From assembly GCF_003096015.2 (NCBI RefSeq), contig NZ_CP029185.2:186001-250000 (forward strand): a stretch of DNA of 64,000 nt, in the 5' to 3' direction. The notes under the pieces are model-generated. The model was not told the origin of the DNA. It saw nothing but the letters and a program-made list of their open reading frames with translations, and made no database searches. Within the stretch, counting starts at the first letter, position 1. Each line of letters begins with the position of its first letter. Positions 7,990 through 17,042 of the stretch are shown here, one piece after another. The position numbers and the translations under genes are program-made. This stretch comes from Limnobaculum parvum. Its GTDB lineage: Bacteria; Pseudomonadota; Gammaproteobacteria; Enterobacterales; Enterobacteriaceae.

Positions 7990-9696
7990 ATGCTTTTTCT
8001 TATCAAACTGGTAGTGGGTTGGCTGTTGCTCTATCTGAGTGGCGGTGTAGCCTGGGGGCAAAATTTAGCAGAATGCCCAAAATGGAATAAGGCTCAGGCA
8101 GTACGTGAAATTAAAGCATTAGATGCTGAATTACAGCGATGGGATGAGTCGTACTATTTTCAGGGGGTCTCATTGGTTGATGATGATATTTATGACCAGC
8201 TATTGTATCAACGACGTCAGTGGGCCAACTGTTTTCCTGAGTTCGTTGCAGAGAAAAGTGTATTTGGTGAAGAGCGTAAAAACTTGCCTCTGCTCCATCC
8301 CATCGTACAAACCGGGCTGATAAAATTGGATGACAAGCAGGCGGTTATGGGCTGGATGCAATCTCGCTCCAACCTATGGATACAGCCAAAAATTGATGGC
8401 GTCGCGGTTACGCTGGTGTATCAAAATGGTCATTTGGTGTCTGCCATTAGTCGGGGGGATGGTATTAAAGGGGAAGACTGGACCGCCCACGCCCTGAATA
8501 TCAACGGCATTCCCCGCCGGATTAGCACGGATCTATCTCGAGTCGTGGTGCAAGGCGAGTTGTTCTGGTATCTGGAAAATCATATTCAACATCGCGATGG
8601 TGGCTTGAATGCCAGAGCCAAAGTGGCTGGAGCGATGATGGCAAACGCGTTGTCGGCACAGGCGGTGGCGAATATTGTTTTTTGGGCTTGGGACTGGCCA
8701 GAGGGGCCGGAGGATATGACATTCCGTCTGCAACAGCTAAAAAGAATGGGGTTTGAGTATGGTCCAGACGATACCCATCCGGTGGCGAATGTTGATGAGG
8801 TGCAAAGTTGGTATCAATACTGGTTTGATAATCCTTTGCCGTTTGCCCGGGATGGCGTGGTGATTCGGCAGGGGACACGTCCATCCGGTGCCAACTGGCG
8901 TGCTCAACCGCCTCTTTGGGCCGCTGCATGGAAATACCCGACAGAAAAGGTGATTGCCGAGGTTCAGGCCATCCATTTCAACACTGGGCGCACTGGCCGA
9001 ATTTCAGCGGTGGTGCAGCTAAAGCCGGTCAGAATTGATGACAAAACGGTACGCCGAATCTCTTTGGGATCGATAGCCCGCTGGAAAGCCTGGAATATCG
9101 TTCCCGGCGATCGAGTCGCAGTGACATTAGCAGGTCAGGGGATCCCGAAACTGACAGAGGTTGTGTGGCGCGTAGCCGAGAGAACGATGCCCGAGATTCC
9201 GGATAAAGCGCAGCATCATCCTTTAAGCTGTTGGAATGCTGAAGGGGAATGTGAGCCGCAGTTTTTAGCCCGACTAGTTTGGCTTGGCGGCAAAAAAGGG
9301 CTAAATCTGAAAGGGATAAGCCAGAAAACGTGGCAACGATTATTGATTGCCGGAAAGGTCACGGATTTAGCATCGTGGCTCTGGTTGTCAGAAGCCGATC
9401 TTCTGACACTATCAGGTTTTGGTAAGATAAGTTCTCAACGAATGTTACAGCAGATTGCTTTTGCCCGTCAGCGAGATGCAGCCCAGTGGCTGGCAGGGCT
9501 GGGGATGACGTTTATCTCTCCAGAAATGATGAGAAAAGTCGGTTGGGATAACTTATTGAGCTGGACAGAAGTCGACTGGCAGCAGCATGGCGGATTGGGA
9601 GATAAAGGTGCTAAGCGGGCGGTAGAATTTGTTCACTATCCGCCGTTGTTGGCTTTGATTGAGAGGCTTAAAGCTGCTGGCGTTCAGGGATTTTAG
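7990..9696 (+). CDS. ligB: NAD-dependent DNA ligase LigB
   Basis: Second NAD-dependent DNA ligase of enterobacteria. At 568 aa it compares with 560 in E. coli LigB and is shorter than LigA because it lacks the BRCT domain. The adenylation motif KIDG has its catalytic lysine at residue 134 and is followed by an OB-fold and a helix-hairpin-helix region near the C-terminus. As in other LigB proteins, the N-terminus looks like a signal peptide (residues 1-23, ending AWG), which is puzzling for a DNA ligase. A good Shine-Dalgarno sequence (GGGAGAA) sits 5 bp before the ATG. The gene is convergent with the acetyltransferase gene, and the two stops overlap by 4 bp. Confidence 0.95.
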   Translation: MLFLIKLVVGWLLLYLSGGVAWGQNLAECPKWNKAQAVREIKALDAELQRWDESYYFQGVSLVDDDIYDQLLYQRRQWANCFPEFVAEKSVFGEERKNLPLLHPIVQTGLIKLDDKQAVMGWMQSRSNLWIQPKIDGVAVTLVYQNGHLVSAISRGDGIKGEDWTAHALNINGIPRRISTDLSRVVVQGELFWYLENHIQHRDGGLNARAKVAGAMMANALSAQAVANIVFWAWDWPEGPEDMTFRLQQLKRMGFEYGPDDTHPVANVDEVQSWYQYWFDNPLPFARDGVVIRQGTRPSGANWRAQPPLWAAAWKYPTEKVIAEVQAIHFNTGRTGRISAVVQLKPVRIDDKTVRRISLGSIARWKAWNIVPGDRVAVTLAGQGIPKLTEVVWRVAERTMPEIPDKAQHHPLSCWNAEGECEPQFLARLVWLGGKKGLNLKGISQKTWQRLLIAGKVTDLASWLWLSEADLLTLSGFGKISSQRMLQQIAFARQRDAAQWLAGLGMTFISPEMMRKVGWDNLLSWTEVDWQQHGGLGDKGAKRAVEFVHYPPLLALIERLKAAGVQGF

Positions 9697-10220
9697 CGTA
9701 AGGTATCATTGATGAGGTTATTAACTTCTTGATGCATGTAGCAGGCATTTTCGCCATAAGCGACAAGCTTTTCGCTGAGTTGCGGAGTTTGATCAACGGG
9801 TAGATAGCCCTGACTGCGCCAGTAGCTATTTGCTTGAGCCAGAGATACTAGGCTGGTGTGTTGAAAGCCTTGCTCTAGAGCATTTCCCTTCGCGGAGGTA
9901 AACAGTGTCTTACCCACTCCCAACCCCTGAGCCTCCGGAGAAATAGCGCAGTCATGCACAAACCAACTGTCGGCTTCCACAGGCAAGCTATTGAGCATGC
10001 CATCAAGGGATGGTGGAAAAGTCCGGATCCACGGATAAGAAACTAGATAGCCCAATAAGCGGTTTGGCATGGCGGCAACCCAGCAGGTTTCTGCGGACAG
10101 TTCTAGACGATTTTCAAAAAACTCGGGACTTTCCAGAATATCGGATGGATAGACTGAGGCCTGAATATCAAGAATGGCGTCCAAATCAGACGGATTCATA
10201 CTGCGAATATGGTAAAACAC
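9693..10220 (-). CDS. GNAT family N-acetyltransferase
   Basis: The 175-residue product has a GNAT fold: a starting strand YHIRSMNPSDL, and the acetyl-CoA pyrophosphate loop QGLGVGKTLF (Q-x-x-G-x-G pattern) near residue 100. The open frame continues upstream to an ATG at 10328, but that extension overlaps a terminator-like hairpin and is not GNAT-like. A GTG at 10220 with AAAGG 7 bp ahead is a better start and places the first beta strand at the N-terminus. The substrate cannot be inferred. The gene lies between ligB (convergent) and acrD (upstream, same strand, 138 bp away), so it may be transcribed on its own. Confidence 0.8.
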   Translation of the reverse strand: MFYHIRSMNPSDLDAILDIQASVYPSDILESPEFFENRLELSAETCWVAAMPNRLLGYLVSYPWIRTFPPSLDGMLNSLPVEADSWFVHDCAISPEAQGLGVGKTLFTSAKGNALEQGFQHTSLVSLAQANSYWRSQGYLPVDQTPQLSEKLVAYGENACYMHQEVNNLINDTLR

Positions 10221-10321
10221 GAAAAAGCCTTTATAAATTAATTTGATGGGTAATTGCGCAGGCCAGTATACCTGATTATGGCGGCAGTTTGGACTGGGTG
10301 AGCAACATTTCTCTTTTTTAA

Positions 10322-10361
10322 TAACCATAAAGCGAAACCAAATGATTTCGCTTTATGGTTA
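10322..10361. terminator. 16-bp perfect hairpin at the acrD stop codon
   Basis: Positions 10322-10337 and 10346-10361 are perfect inverted repeats around an 8-nt loop, and the right arm includes the acrD stop codon. On the minus strand no clean T-run follows, so it may act as a Rho-independent terminator only weakly, or protect the acrD transcript 3' end. Confidence 0.55.
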
Positions 10362-13300
10362 CTTTTCAGTGGATTTAGCCATTGGCCCGCTTCCCGGAAA
10401 TCTTTTTCGCACCAACGCAAAGAACACGGGTACAAAGAAGATTGCTAGGAAGGTCGCGGTTACCATGCCGCCCAGTACGCCGGTACCAACGGCGTGTTGA
10501 CTGCCGGAACCTGCCCCATTGCCAATAGCCATTGGCAGAACTCCGAACATAAAGGCCAGTGAAGTCATAAGAATAGGGCGCAGTCGATAGCGGCAGGCTT
10601 CGAGAGTGGCGGTGATAAGATCTTTACCACTACGATTCAGGTCATTGGCAAATTCTACAATCAGGATGGCGTTCTTCGCCGATAGCCCAATGATGGTCAG
10701 AATCCCTACCTGAAAGTAGACATCGTTTTCCAGCCCACGTAGCAAGGTGGCACAAATAGCGCCAAAAACCCCCAGTGGAACTACGAGCATAACGGAGAAT
10801 GGAATCGACCAACTCTCATACAGAGCCGCCAGACAGAGAAATACCACTAACAGAGAAATCGCATATAACGCGGGTGCCTGAGAGCCAGATAAACGTTCCT
10901 GATAGGACATGCCGGTCCATTCAAGGCCAAAGCCCTCAGGCAACTGAGCTACCAGCTTATCCATGGTGTCCATCGCCGTACCGGTACTGATACCTGGCGA
11001 TGCCTCACCCACAATTTCTACTGCGGAGCTGCCGTTATAGCGTTCTAGTCGCGGTGAGCCATAAGTCCACTTAACGGAAGCAAACGCCGAGAAGGGAACC
11101 ATTGCGCCACTGCTGTTATTCACGTACCAGTGGTTGATATCTCCCGGTTGCATACGATAGGGCGCATCACTCTGAACGTAAACTTTTTTCACCCGACCAC
11201 GGTCAATAAAATCATTAACGTAAGTGGAACCCCAAGCGGTTTTCAAGGTGCTGTTAATATCATCAATGTTAACCCCCAGTGCCTGAGCTTTTCGCTGATC
11301 GATATTAACCTGTAATTGCGGGCTGTCATCCAGACCATTATGACGAACCCGTGTCAGACTGGGTTCTTTAGCTGCTAATTGCAGCAGGGTGTCACGGGCC
11401 TTTATCAGAGCGTCATGGCCTAATCCAGCATGGTCTTCTAACTCCACATCAAAACCGGATGAGCTACCTAAGCCAGAGATGGCAGGAGGGCTACTGGCGA
11501 AAACTCTGGCTTCAGTAATTTGGCTAAATGCTTTAGTGGCTCGTTCAATAATGGCAAAAGAGCTGTCTTTTGAGGCGGTACGCTCTTTCCAGTCCTGTAA
11601 TCGAACAAACATTCGTGCGACGTTTTGTCCATTACCACCAGGACCGGCACCGACGATGGAAAACACAGAGCGAACGTTTTTCTTCTCGTCTTCCATCAGG
11701 TATTTTTCAACTTTCTCTACCACTTTTAGCGTTTGCTGCTGGGTGGATCCCACCGGTAGCTGAATTTGCGTCATGAATACGCCGCGATCTTCCAGCGGCA
11801 AGAACGAGGTCGGGAGCTTCATAAATAGCCAAGCCATACCGCTAATAATCAGGATATAAACCAGAATAGTACGGCTGCTGTGTCGAATAACTTGGGCTAC
11901 GCCTCGCTCATATTTGCTGGCGTTGCGTTCAAAAGAGCGGTTAAACCAGCCGAAGAAACCGCGTTTAGCATGGAGGTGGCCCTGAGGGATAGGTTTTAGC
12001 ATGGTGGCACAAAGTGCCGGTGTTAGAACCAATGCCACTAAAACCGACAGCACCATGGCGGAAACGATGGTGATAGAGAATTGCCGGTAAATCGCACCGG
12101 TGGTACCGCCCATAAAGGCCATCGGAACGAAAACGGCAGACAGAACCAGCGCGATCCCTACCAGCGCACTCTGAATTTGTCCCATTGATTTTCGGGTTGC
12201 TTCTCGGGGAGGTAGCCCTTCAATCGCCATTACCCGCTCTACGTTTTCCACCACGACGATGGCGTCATCCACCAGCAATCCAATTGCCAGCACCATGGCA
12301 AACATGGTTAAGGTGTTTACGCTAAAGCCAAAGGCATACAGGATGGCAAAAGTACCCAACAACACCACCGGTACGGCGATAGTTGGAATCAGTGTGGCAC
12401 GGAAATTCTGTAAAAACAGATACATCACCAGAAACACCAGTAAAATAGCTTCCAGTAACGTTTTGACGACGTCTTTTATTGATGCCTGAACAAACGGCGT
12501 AGTTTCATAGGCATATTCGGCTTTGAGTCCGTGGGGGAAGTAAGGGGAGAGTTCCTCTATTTTCTGTTTTACCAGTTTATCGGTTTCTAATTCGTTGGCT
12601 CCGGAAGCCAGTTTTATTCCCATACCAAAAGCAGGCATACCGTTATAACGGCTTAAGTAATCATAATTTTCTGCTCCCAGCGCTACGGTAGCGACATCTG
12701 CTAGGGTAACGACAGAACCATCCTGATTAACTCTTAGAGTAATAGCGCGAAACTGTTCGGGGGTTTCTAGCTGCGCTTGAGCATTCATGGTGGCATTTAA
12801 TGCCTGTCCGGGTACGGATGGCGTACCGCCAACCTGACCTACGGCTATTTGCTGGTTTTGGGAAGAGATGGCATCAACCACATTTTTGGTGGTCAGGCTG
12901 TAGTTAACCAGTTTGTTGGGGTCAAGCCAGATGCGCATAGCGTATTGTGAACCGTAGGCATCGACGCCACCGACACCATTAATTCGGCTCAGTGGGTCTT
13001 GCAGATTACTGGCGACATAGTCGGAAATATCCTGCCGATCCATGCTGTGGTCCGTTGAGACAAACGCCACGGTCATTAGGCTGCTGTCGCCAGATTTTGA
13101 TACGGTAACCCCCTGTTGTTGCACGTCTTGAGGGAGCTTTCGGGTGGCGCTCTCTAACTTATTTTGCACCTGCTGCATGGCTTCATTGGGGTCAGTTCCT
13201 GCCGTAAAGGTCAATGTCACCGAGGCGCTACCGGTACTGCTGCTTTGGGATGACATATACAGCAGATTGTCCAGACCGGTCATACTCTGTTCGATAATTT

Positions 13301-13487
13301 GCGTAACTGAGTTTTCCAAGGTTTGAGCTGAAGCGCCGGGGTAACTGGCAGAGATTCTAACTGTCGGTGGCGCGAGGTTAGGGTATTGTTCTACTGGCAG
13401 AGAATTGAGGGCGAGCAGACCTGATAGGCTGAGAATAATCGCAATAACCCAGGCAAAAATTGGGCGATCGATAAAAAAGTTAGCCAT
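10359..13487 (-). CDS. acrD: RND multidrug efflux pump AcrD
   Basis: Inner-membrane proton-driven exporter of the HAE1 family. Family knowledge assigns AcrD aminoglycosides and other amphiphilic drugs, working with AcrA and TolC. The 1042-residue protein (E. coli 1037) starts MANFFIDRPIFAW, has the proton-relay aspartate pair in GLLVDDAIVVVENVERV (about 407-408), and carries blocks that look more AcrD- than AcrB-like (GSGPGGNGQNVARMF, SSPPAISGLGSSSGF). No membrane-fusion partner is adjacent, as for E. coli acrD, so it presumably borrows AcrA encoded elsewhere. Upstream direct repeats resemble BaeR boxes. Confidence 0.9.
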   Translation of the reverse strand: MANFFIDRPIFAWVIAIILSLSGLLALNSLPVEQYPNLAPPTVRISASYPGASAQTLENSVTQIIEQSMTGLDNLLYMSSQSSSTGSASVTLTFTAGTDPNEAMQQVQNKLESATRKLPQDVQQQGVTVSKSGDSSLMTVAFVSTDHSMDRQDISDYVASNLQDPLSRINGVGGVDAYGSQYAMRIWLDPNKLVNYSLTTKNVVDAISSQNQQIAVGQVGGTPSVPGQALNATMNAQAQLETPEQFRAITLRVNQDGSVVTLADVATVALGAENYDYLSRYNGMPAFGMGIKLASGANELETDKLVKQKIEELSPYFPHGLKAEYAYETTPFVQASIKDVVKTLLEAILLVFLVMYLFLQNFRATLIPTIAVPVVLLGTFAILYAFGFSVNTLTMFAMVLAIGLLVDDAIVVVENVERVMAIEGLPPREATRKSMGQIQSALVGIALVLSAVFVPMAFMGGTTGAIYRQFSITIVSAMVLSVLVALVLTPALCATMLKPIPQGHLHAKRGFFGWFNRSFERNASKYERGVAQVIRHSSRTILVYILIISGMAWLFMKLPTSFLPLEDRGVFMTQIQLPVGSTQQQTLKVVEKVEKYLMEDEKKNVRSVFSIVGAGPGGNGQNVARMFVRLQDWKERTASKDSSFAIIERATKAFSQITEARVFASSPPAISGLGSSSGFDVELEDHAGLGHDALIKARDTLLQLAAKEPSLTRVRHNGLDDSPQLQVNIDQRKAQALGVNIDDINSTLKTAWGSTYVNDFIDRGRVKKVYVQSDAPYRMQPGDINHWYVNNSSGAMVPFSAFASVKWTYGSPRLERYNGSSAVEIVGEASPGISTGTAMDTMDKLVAQLPEGFGLEWTGMSYQERLSGSQAPALYAISLLVVFLCLAALYESWSIPFSVMLVVPLGVFGAICATLLRGLENDVYFQVGILTIIGLSAKNAILIVEFANDLNRSGKDLITATLEACRYRLRPILMTSLAFMFGVLPMAIGNGAGSGSQHAVGTGVLGGMVTATFLAIFFVPVFFALVRKRFPGSGPMAKSTEK

Positions 13488-13531
13488 GAACAGCGCCTCT
13501 CATACGTTAACTCTCTGTTTTTTGAAGTTTG

Positions 13532-13604
13532 GTGAACCGTGGAGAAAAGGACGGCAATATTAACGTATCTTAACCTGTTAATGAGAGGGAAAGGTGGAGA
13601 AAAG
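13532..13604 (-). promoter_or_regulatory. Two BaeR-like boxes upstream of acrD
   Basis: The 11-mer GTGGAGAAAAG occurs twice on the plus strand, at 13540-13550 and 13594-13604, 54 bp apart. Read on the minus strand with flanks, the 18-mers at 13532-13549 and 13587-13604 match the BaeR box TTTTTCTCCATDATTGGC at 13 and 12 of 18 positions, strongest in the TTTTCTCCA half. In E. coli acrD is activated by BaeSR through this box. The repeats are observed directly; the assignment to BaeR is inference. Confidence 0.4.
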
Positions 13605-13668
13605 ATGGAGATACTGTAAAGAAGTGTTGTATATCCCGATACTGAGTCTAGTATTGCAAAATGTTAAA

Positions 13669-13698
13669 TAGACAGCTCTGAGAATTAAGGTCTATAGT
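13669..13698 (+). promoter_or_regulatory. Candidate sigma-70 promoter of ycjW
   Basis: TAGACA (13669-13674) and TATAGT (13693-13698) each match the -35 and -10 consensus at 5 of 6 positions with an 18-bp spacer, 35 bp ahead of the GTG start of ycjW. Confidence 0.4.
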
Positions 13699-13732
13699 TG
13701 TCATTGTTTCTGATTAGCGGAGTTGTTTATTA

Positions 13733-14758
13733 GTGGCTTCTACTATTTATGATATAGCCAGACTGGCAAATGTCTCAAAATCGACGGTATCCCGCGTATT
13801 AAACAAGCAAACTAACATTTCAGATGAAGCGAGAGATCGCGTGTTGAAAGCCATCGAACAGGTGAATTATCAACCGAATAAGCTGGCGCGAGGTCTCACT
13901 TCTTCAGGTTTTGACGCTATTATGGTGATTTCAACACGTTCAACGAAAACCACTTCAGGTAATCCTTTTTTCTCTGAAATTTTGCATGCAATTGCATCAC
14001 GTTCAGAAGAGGAGGGTTTTGACGTTATTTTGCAAACCACTAAAAATAGTCAGGAAGATCTGGAAAAGTGCATCAGTAAAATCAGACAGAAAATGATAAA
14101 AGGTATCATTATGCTGAGTTCCCCTGCCGATGAATCTTTTTTCCGTGAATTGGACAGTTATGATGTCCCAGTGGTGGTGATCGGTAATGTGGAAGGTCAG
14201 TACCGCAATGTTTACTCGGTAGACACTGATAATTTTCAGGACAGCTATCGCCTGACCGAATGTTTGATTAAGCAGGGACATCGGAAAATTGCCTGTTTGC
14301 ATGCCTCACTGGATTATCATGTTTCTATAGACCGTCTGGCGGGATATAAAGCCTGTTTGCAGGCGCATAATTTACCGCTTAATTCTCACTGGATTCAGGA
14401 CGGCGGCTATACTACAGAGAGTGCTTATACTGCGGCGATGAAACTTATTTCTCAAGAAGATGCGCCTACTGCGGTATTTGCCACTGACGGCCTAAAAGTG
14501 ATGAGTATTTATCGGGCGGTTTATGACAGGGGCCAAATCATTCCTAATGATATTTCCGTGATTGGTTACAGCAATGACAATATCTCAATGTTGTTGTCAC
14601 CACCATTAAGCGGAATTGAAGTACCTACCCGTGAATTAGGCTGGACGGGCAGCGATATTTTGTTTGATAAAATCTCAGGTAAAGAGCACATTGCGGCTAA
14701 AACGTTAGTACCAACCCATCTGGCACTGGCTCGCTCTGTGCTGGCGCAGAAAGAGTAA
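13733..14758 (+). CDS. ycjW: LacI-family transcriptional regulator (YcjW type)
   Basis: The 341-residue protein has an N-terminal LacI helix-turn-helix (TIYDIARLANVSKSTVSRVL, residues 4-23), the hinge around YQPNKLARGL, and a periplasmic-binding-protein-like effector domain. It starts with GTG; GGAG lies 11 bp upstream. Position and strand match ycjW in the E. coli ycj cluster: convergent with ompG at the far end from ycjM. It probably represses the minus-strand cluster by binding the CG-centred palindrome ahead of ycjM. The effector is unknown here; in E. coli YcjW (GgaR) has been linked to glycogen metabolism. Confidence 0.88.
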   Translation: MASTIYDIARLANVSKSTVSRVLNKQTNISDEARDRVLKAIEQVNYQPNKLARGLTSSGFDAIMVISTRSTKTTSGNPFFSEILHAIASRSEEEGFDVILQTTKNSQEDLEKCISKIRQKMIKGIIMLSSPADESFFRELDSYDVPVVVIGNVEGQYRNVYSVDTDNFQDSYRLTECLIKQGHRKIACLHASLDYHVSIDRLAGYKACLQAHNLPLNSHWIQDGGYTTESAYTAAMKLISQEDAPTAVFATDGLKVMSIYRAVYDRGQIIPNDISVIGYSNDNISMLLSPPLSGIEVPTRELGWTGSDILFDKISGKEHIAAKTLVPTHLALARSVLAQKE

Positions 14759-14764
14759 TGGGTT

Positions 14765-14790
14765 CCTGCCAATAGCTAGTTATTGGCAGG
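14765..14790. terminator. Bidirectional hairpin between ycjW and ompG
   Basis: A perfect 10-bp stem (14765-14774 with 14781-14790, 6-nt loop) lies in the 58-bp gap between two convergent genes, the usual place for a shared terminator. It has no long T-run on either strand. Confidence 0.6.
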
Positions 14791-14816
14791 AGAGGGTCGT
14801 TTATCTATCTGTGGCA

Positions 14817-15812
14817 TTAAAAACTATAACTAATCCCTACGCCAGTATAATGATATTTAGTTTTCCCCGCCGCATCATCCGCAATGTGGTCGTGCAATTG
14901 CAACTCATAGGCATATTCCAACGATACGGCAAAACCATGAGGTAATTCCTGATTCAGCAGTAAGCCAAATCTGGTGTCGGTTTCCTTTTCCCGTACACCG
15001 CGATCTTCATTGTAGTGGTAGGTATCCAGCGTGCGACGAGCATAAGGGACAACTTCTGTGGCTCCCGCTGACCAAGTGTTAAAGGTTAATGGAACATAAG
15101 CCCGCACTTCCTGTTGGGCATATTCACCGCGTTGGCTATCACCCAAGTTCCATCCGCGTTTCAGGTAGTAATTTACCTGTAGGGCGACGGTATCGTTAAA
15201 GGCGTATTTCAGGCCAGTTTCTCCCTCAAGCTCTTTATCTAGATAGCCATTACCTTCGGTATGATTGTAATAGTTAAATAATGCTGCCCAGCCGTTATAG
15301 CTCAGTTTTGGCGTAATCGTGACGCGCCAGTCCGGCTGAATAGTATAACGTTGCGTATTTCCCGGTGAATTTTTCCCATCTTCTTCATAATGCCAAACAT
15401 AGTTACGGAATCCGAGCATTAAACCCAGCGCGTAATCTTGATCATCAATAAATTGATAATGACCATCCAACTCATATTGATCGAACCAATCGGTACGGTT
15501 CTGGCTGCTGTAATCAACCCCCTGATCTTCCTGGTAAAAAGACCCGTAGATATCCCATTTACCATAAGACATATTCAAATAGACTGTTGGCTCAAAGGCA
15601 CCATCTTTGTCACCCTGACCTTCTACGTTTTCAGTTTCAATCATGGCACCGATTTTTTTGCGCCACTGATTTTTGTCATTGTTTTCGCTAGAGTCCAAAG
15701 CAGCATCAGTGGATAAGGTCGTATCTTGATGAGGTTCCAGTGCCGCCGTTTCTACCGCTTGAACAGAGGAAAGTGGTAACAAAAGCCCAAGTAATAAACC
15801 CGTTTTTTTCAT
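14817..15812 (-). CDS. ompG: Outer-membrane porin OmpG
   Basis: Monomeric 14-stranded beta-barrel porin for sugars. The 331-residue precursor has a signal peptide ending SSVQA (about residue 19). Its beta-strand segments match E. coli OmpG: IGAMIETENVEG, WFDQYELDGHYQF, LGFRNYVWHY, ETGLKYAFNDTVALQVNYYL, and the C-terminal GVGISYSF. It is about 30 residues longer than E. coli OmpG (301 aa), mainly through an acidic, Ser/Thr-rich insert after the signal peptide (about 20-50). AGGGA lies 6 bp ahead of the ATG. It is last in the ycj cluster and would carry the oligosaccharide into the periplasm. A 133-bp gap precedes it. Confidence 0.9.
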   Translation of the reverse strand: MKKTGLLLGLLLPLSSVQAVETAALEPHQDTTLSTDAALDSSENNDKNQWRKKIGAMIETENVEGQGDKDGAFEPTVYLNMSYGKWDIYGSFYQEDQGVDYSSQNRTDWFDQYELDGHYQFIDDQDYALGLMLGFRNYVWHYEEDGKNSPGNTQRYTIQPDWRVTITPKLSYNGWAALFNYYNHTEGNGYLDKELEGETGLKYAFNDTVALQVNYYLKRGWNLGDSQRGEYAQQEVRAYVPLTFNTWSAGATEVVPYARRTLDTYHYNEDRGVREKETDTRFGLLLNQELPHGFAVSLEYAYELQLHDHIADDAAGKTKYHYTGVGISYSF

Positions 15813-15945
15813 TATAAATCCCTGTAATATATTAATATGATTTTTTAAAACTTATTCAGTGCACAATAATCCCCAGCCGGATTTTGGCTGTAAACAGGCA
15901 CTTTCCTTAATTAATTCTGATTGTGTGTTGTATTGTCAGAGTGCT

Positions 15946-17031
15946 TTATTGGTGAATGACCTCCTCACTGTCAGGATCGAAGAAATGGCATTTATCCATG
16001 TCAAAATTCAGACTGATATGTTGCCCGGCGTGACGGTCATTTTTAGCATCGGCGCGAACCACTAATTCGTGGCCACCGACGGTGCAATACAACATGAACT
16101 CTGCACCGGTTAATTCAGCAACTGAAATGGTGGCGGCAATGCCCTGCTCGGATTGTTCTGAGTTGAATATATCTTCAGGCCTGATACCCAAAATTACGCC
16201 ACGGCGCTGGTAATTTTTAGCCGTCAATACGCTGTATTTATCCTCAGGGATGGCTATACGTAAGCTTTCTGTAACGAAGTAATGACCATCAATGGCACCG
16301 CGCAGGAAGTTCATTGAGGGGGAACCGATAAAACCGGCGACAAACATATTACAGGGGTGGTTATAGACAGATTTAGGGGCGCCCACCTGTTGAATTATGC
16401 CGTCTTTCATAATCACAATGCGTGTAGCCATGGTCATGGCTTCGGTTTGGTCGTGTGTGACGTAAATCATGGTGGTATCCAGCTTGCTGTGCAGTTTGCA
16501 GATTTCTGCCCGCATCTGTACTCGCAGTTTTGCATCAAGATTGGATAGCGGCTCATCCATCAAGAACACTTTAGCGTCGCGTACAATCGCCCGGCCTAAA
16601 GCAACCCGCTGGCGCTGACCGCCAGAAAGTGCGCTGGGACGACGTTTGAGATACTCTTTCAGCCCTAGAATTTGTGCGGCATAAGCAACCCGACGATCGA
16701 TTTCATCGCGTGCGACTTTCTTCATTTTCAGGCCAAATGCCATGTTGTCGTACACTGACATGTGGGGGTAGAGCGCATAGTTTTGAAACACCATCGCGAT
16801 ACCGCGATCTTTGGCTGGGATGTCATTCATTCGAACGTCATCAATCAGTAAATCACCGCCGGAGATATCTTCTAGACCGGCAATCATACGTAATGTTGTG
16901 GACTTACCACAGCCGGATGGCCCAACAAAAACGATGAATTCTTTGTCTTCAATTTCCAGATTGAAGTCTTTTACAACATGGACCTTGTTGTCATAAATTT
17001 TCTGCAGATGTTTTAATGAAATATGGGACAT
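15946..17031 (-). CDS. ycjV: Sugar ABC transporter ATP-binding protein YcjV (MsmX/UgpC type)
   Basis: ATPase of the CUT1 carbohydrate importer. The 361-residue protein has Walker A GPSGCGKS (37-44), signature LSGGQ (135-139), Walker B ending in D159-E160, the H-loop in YVTHDQTEAM, and a C-terminal TOBE-type regulatory domain. The open frame begins earlier at 17082, but AAGGA 8 bp before the ATG at 17031 and family alignment (MSHISLKHL) favour this start. It would energise the YcjO/YcjP permease fed by YcjN. In E. coli K-12 ycjV is interrupted; here it is intact. Confidence 0.92.
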   Translation of the reverse strand: MSHISLKHLQKIYDNKVHVVKDFNLEIEDKEFIVFVGPSGCGKSTTLRMIAGLEDISGGDLLIDDVRMNDIPAKDRGIAMVFQNYALYPHMSVYDNMAFGLKMKKVARDEIDRRVAYAAQILGLKEYLKRRPSALSGGQRQRVALGRAIVRDAKVFLMDEPLSNLDAKLRVQMRAEICKLHSKLDTTMIYVTHDQTEAMTMATRIVIMKDGIIQQVGAPKSVYNHPCNMFVAGFIGSPSMNFLRGAIDGHYFVTESLRIAIPEDKYSVLTAKNYQRRGVILGIRPEDIFNSEQSEQGIAATISVAELTGAEFMLYCTVGGHELVVRADAKNDRHAGQHISLNFDMDKCHFFDPDSEEVIHQ

Positions 17032-17042
17032 AGAGCAGTTCC

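Noticed and set aside
8522..8976. Three minus-strand frames of 66-135 codons within ligB
   Set aside because: Antisense to a clear ligase gene; no supporting signals.
10221..10328. N-terminal extension of the acetyltransferase to the ATG at 10328
   Set aside because: It reads through the acrD hairpin and gives a Cys-rich segment unlike GNAT proteins; the GTG at 10220 has a good ribosome-binding site.
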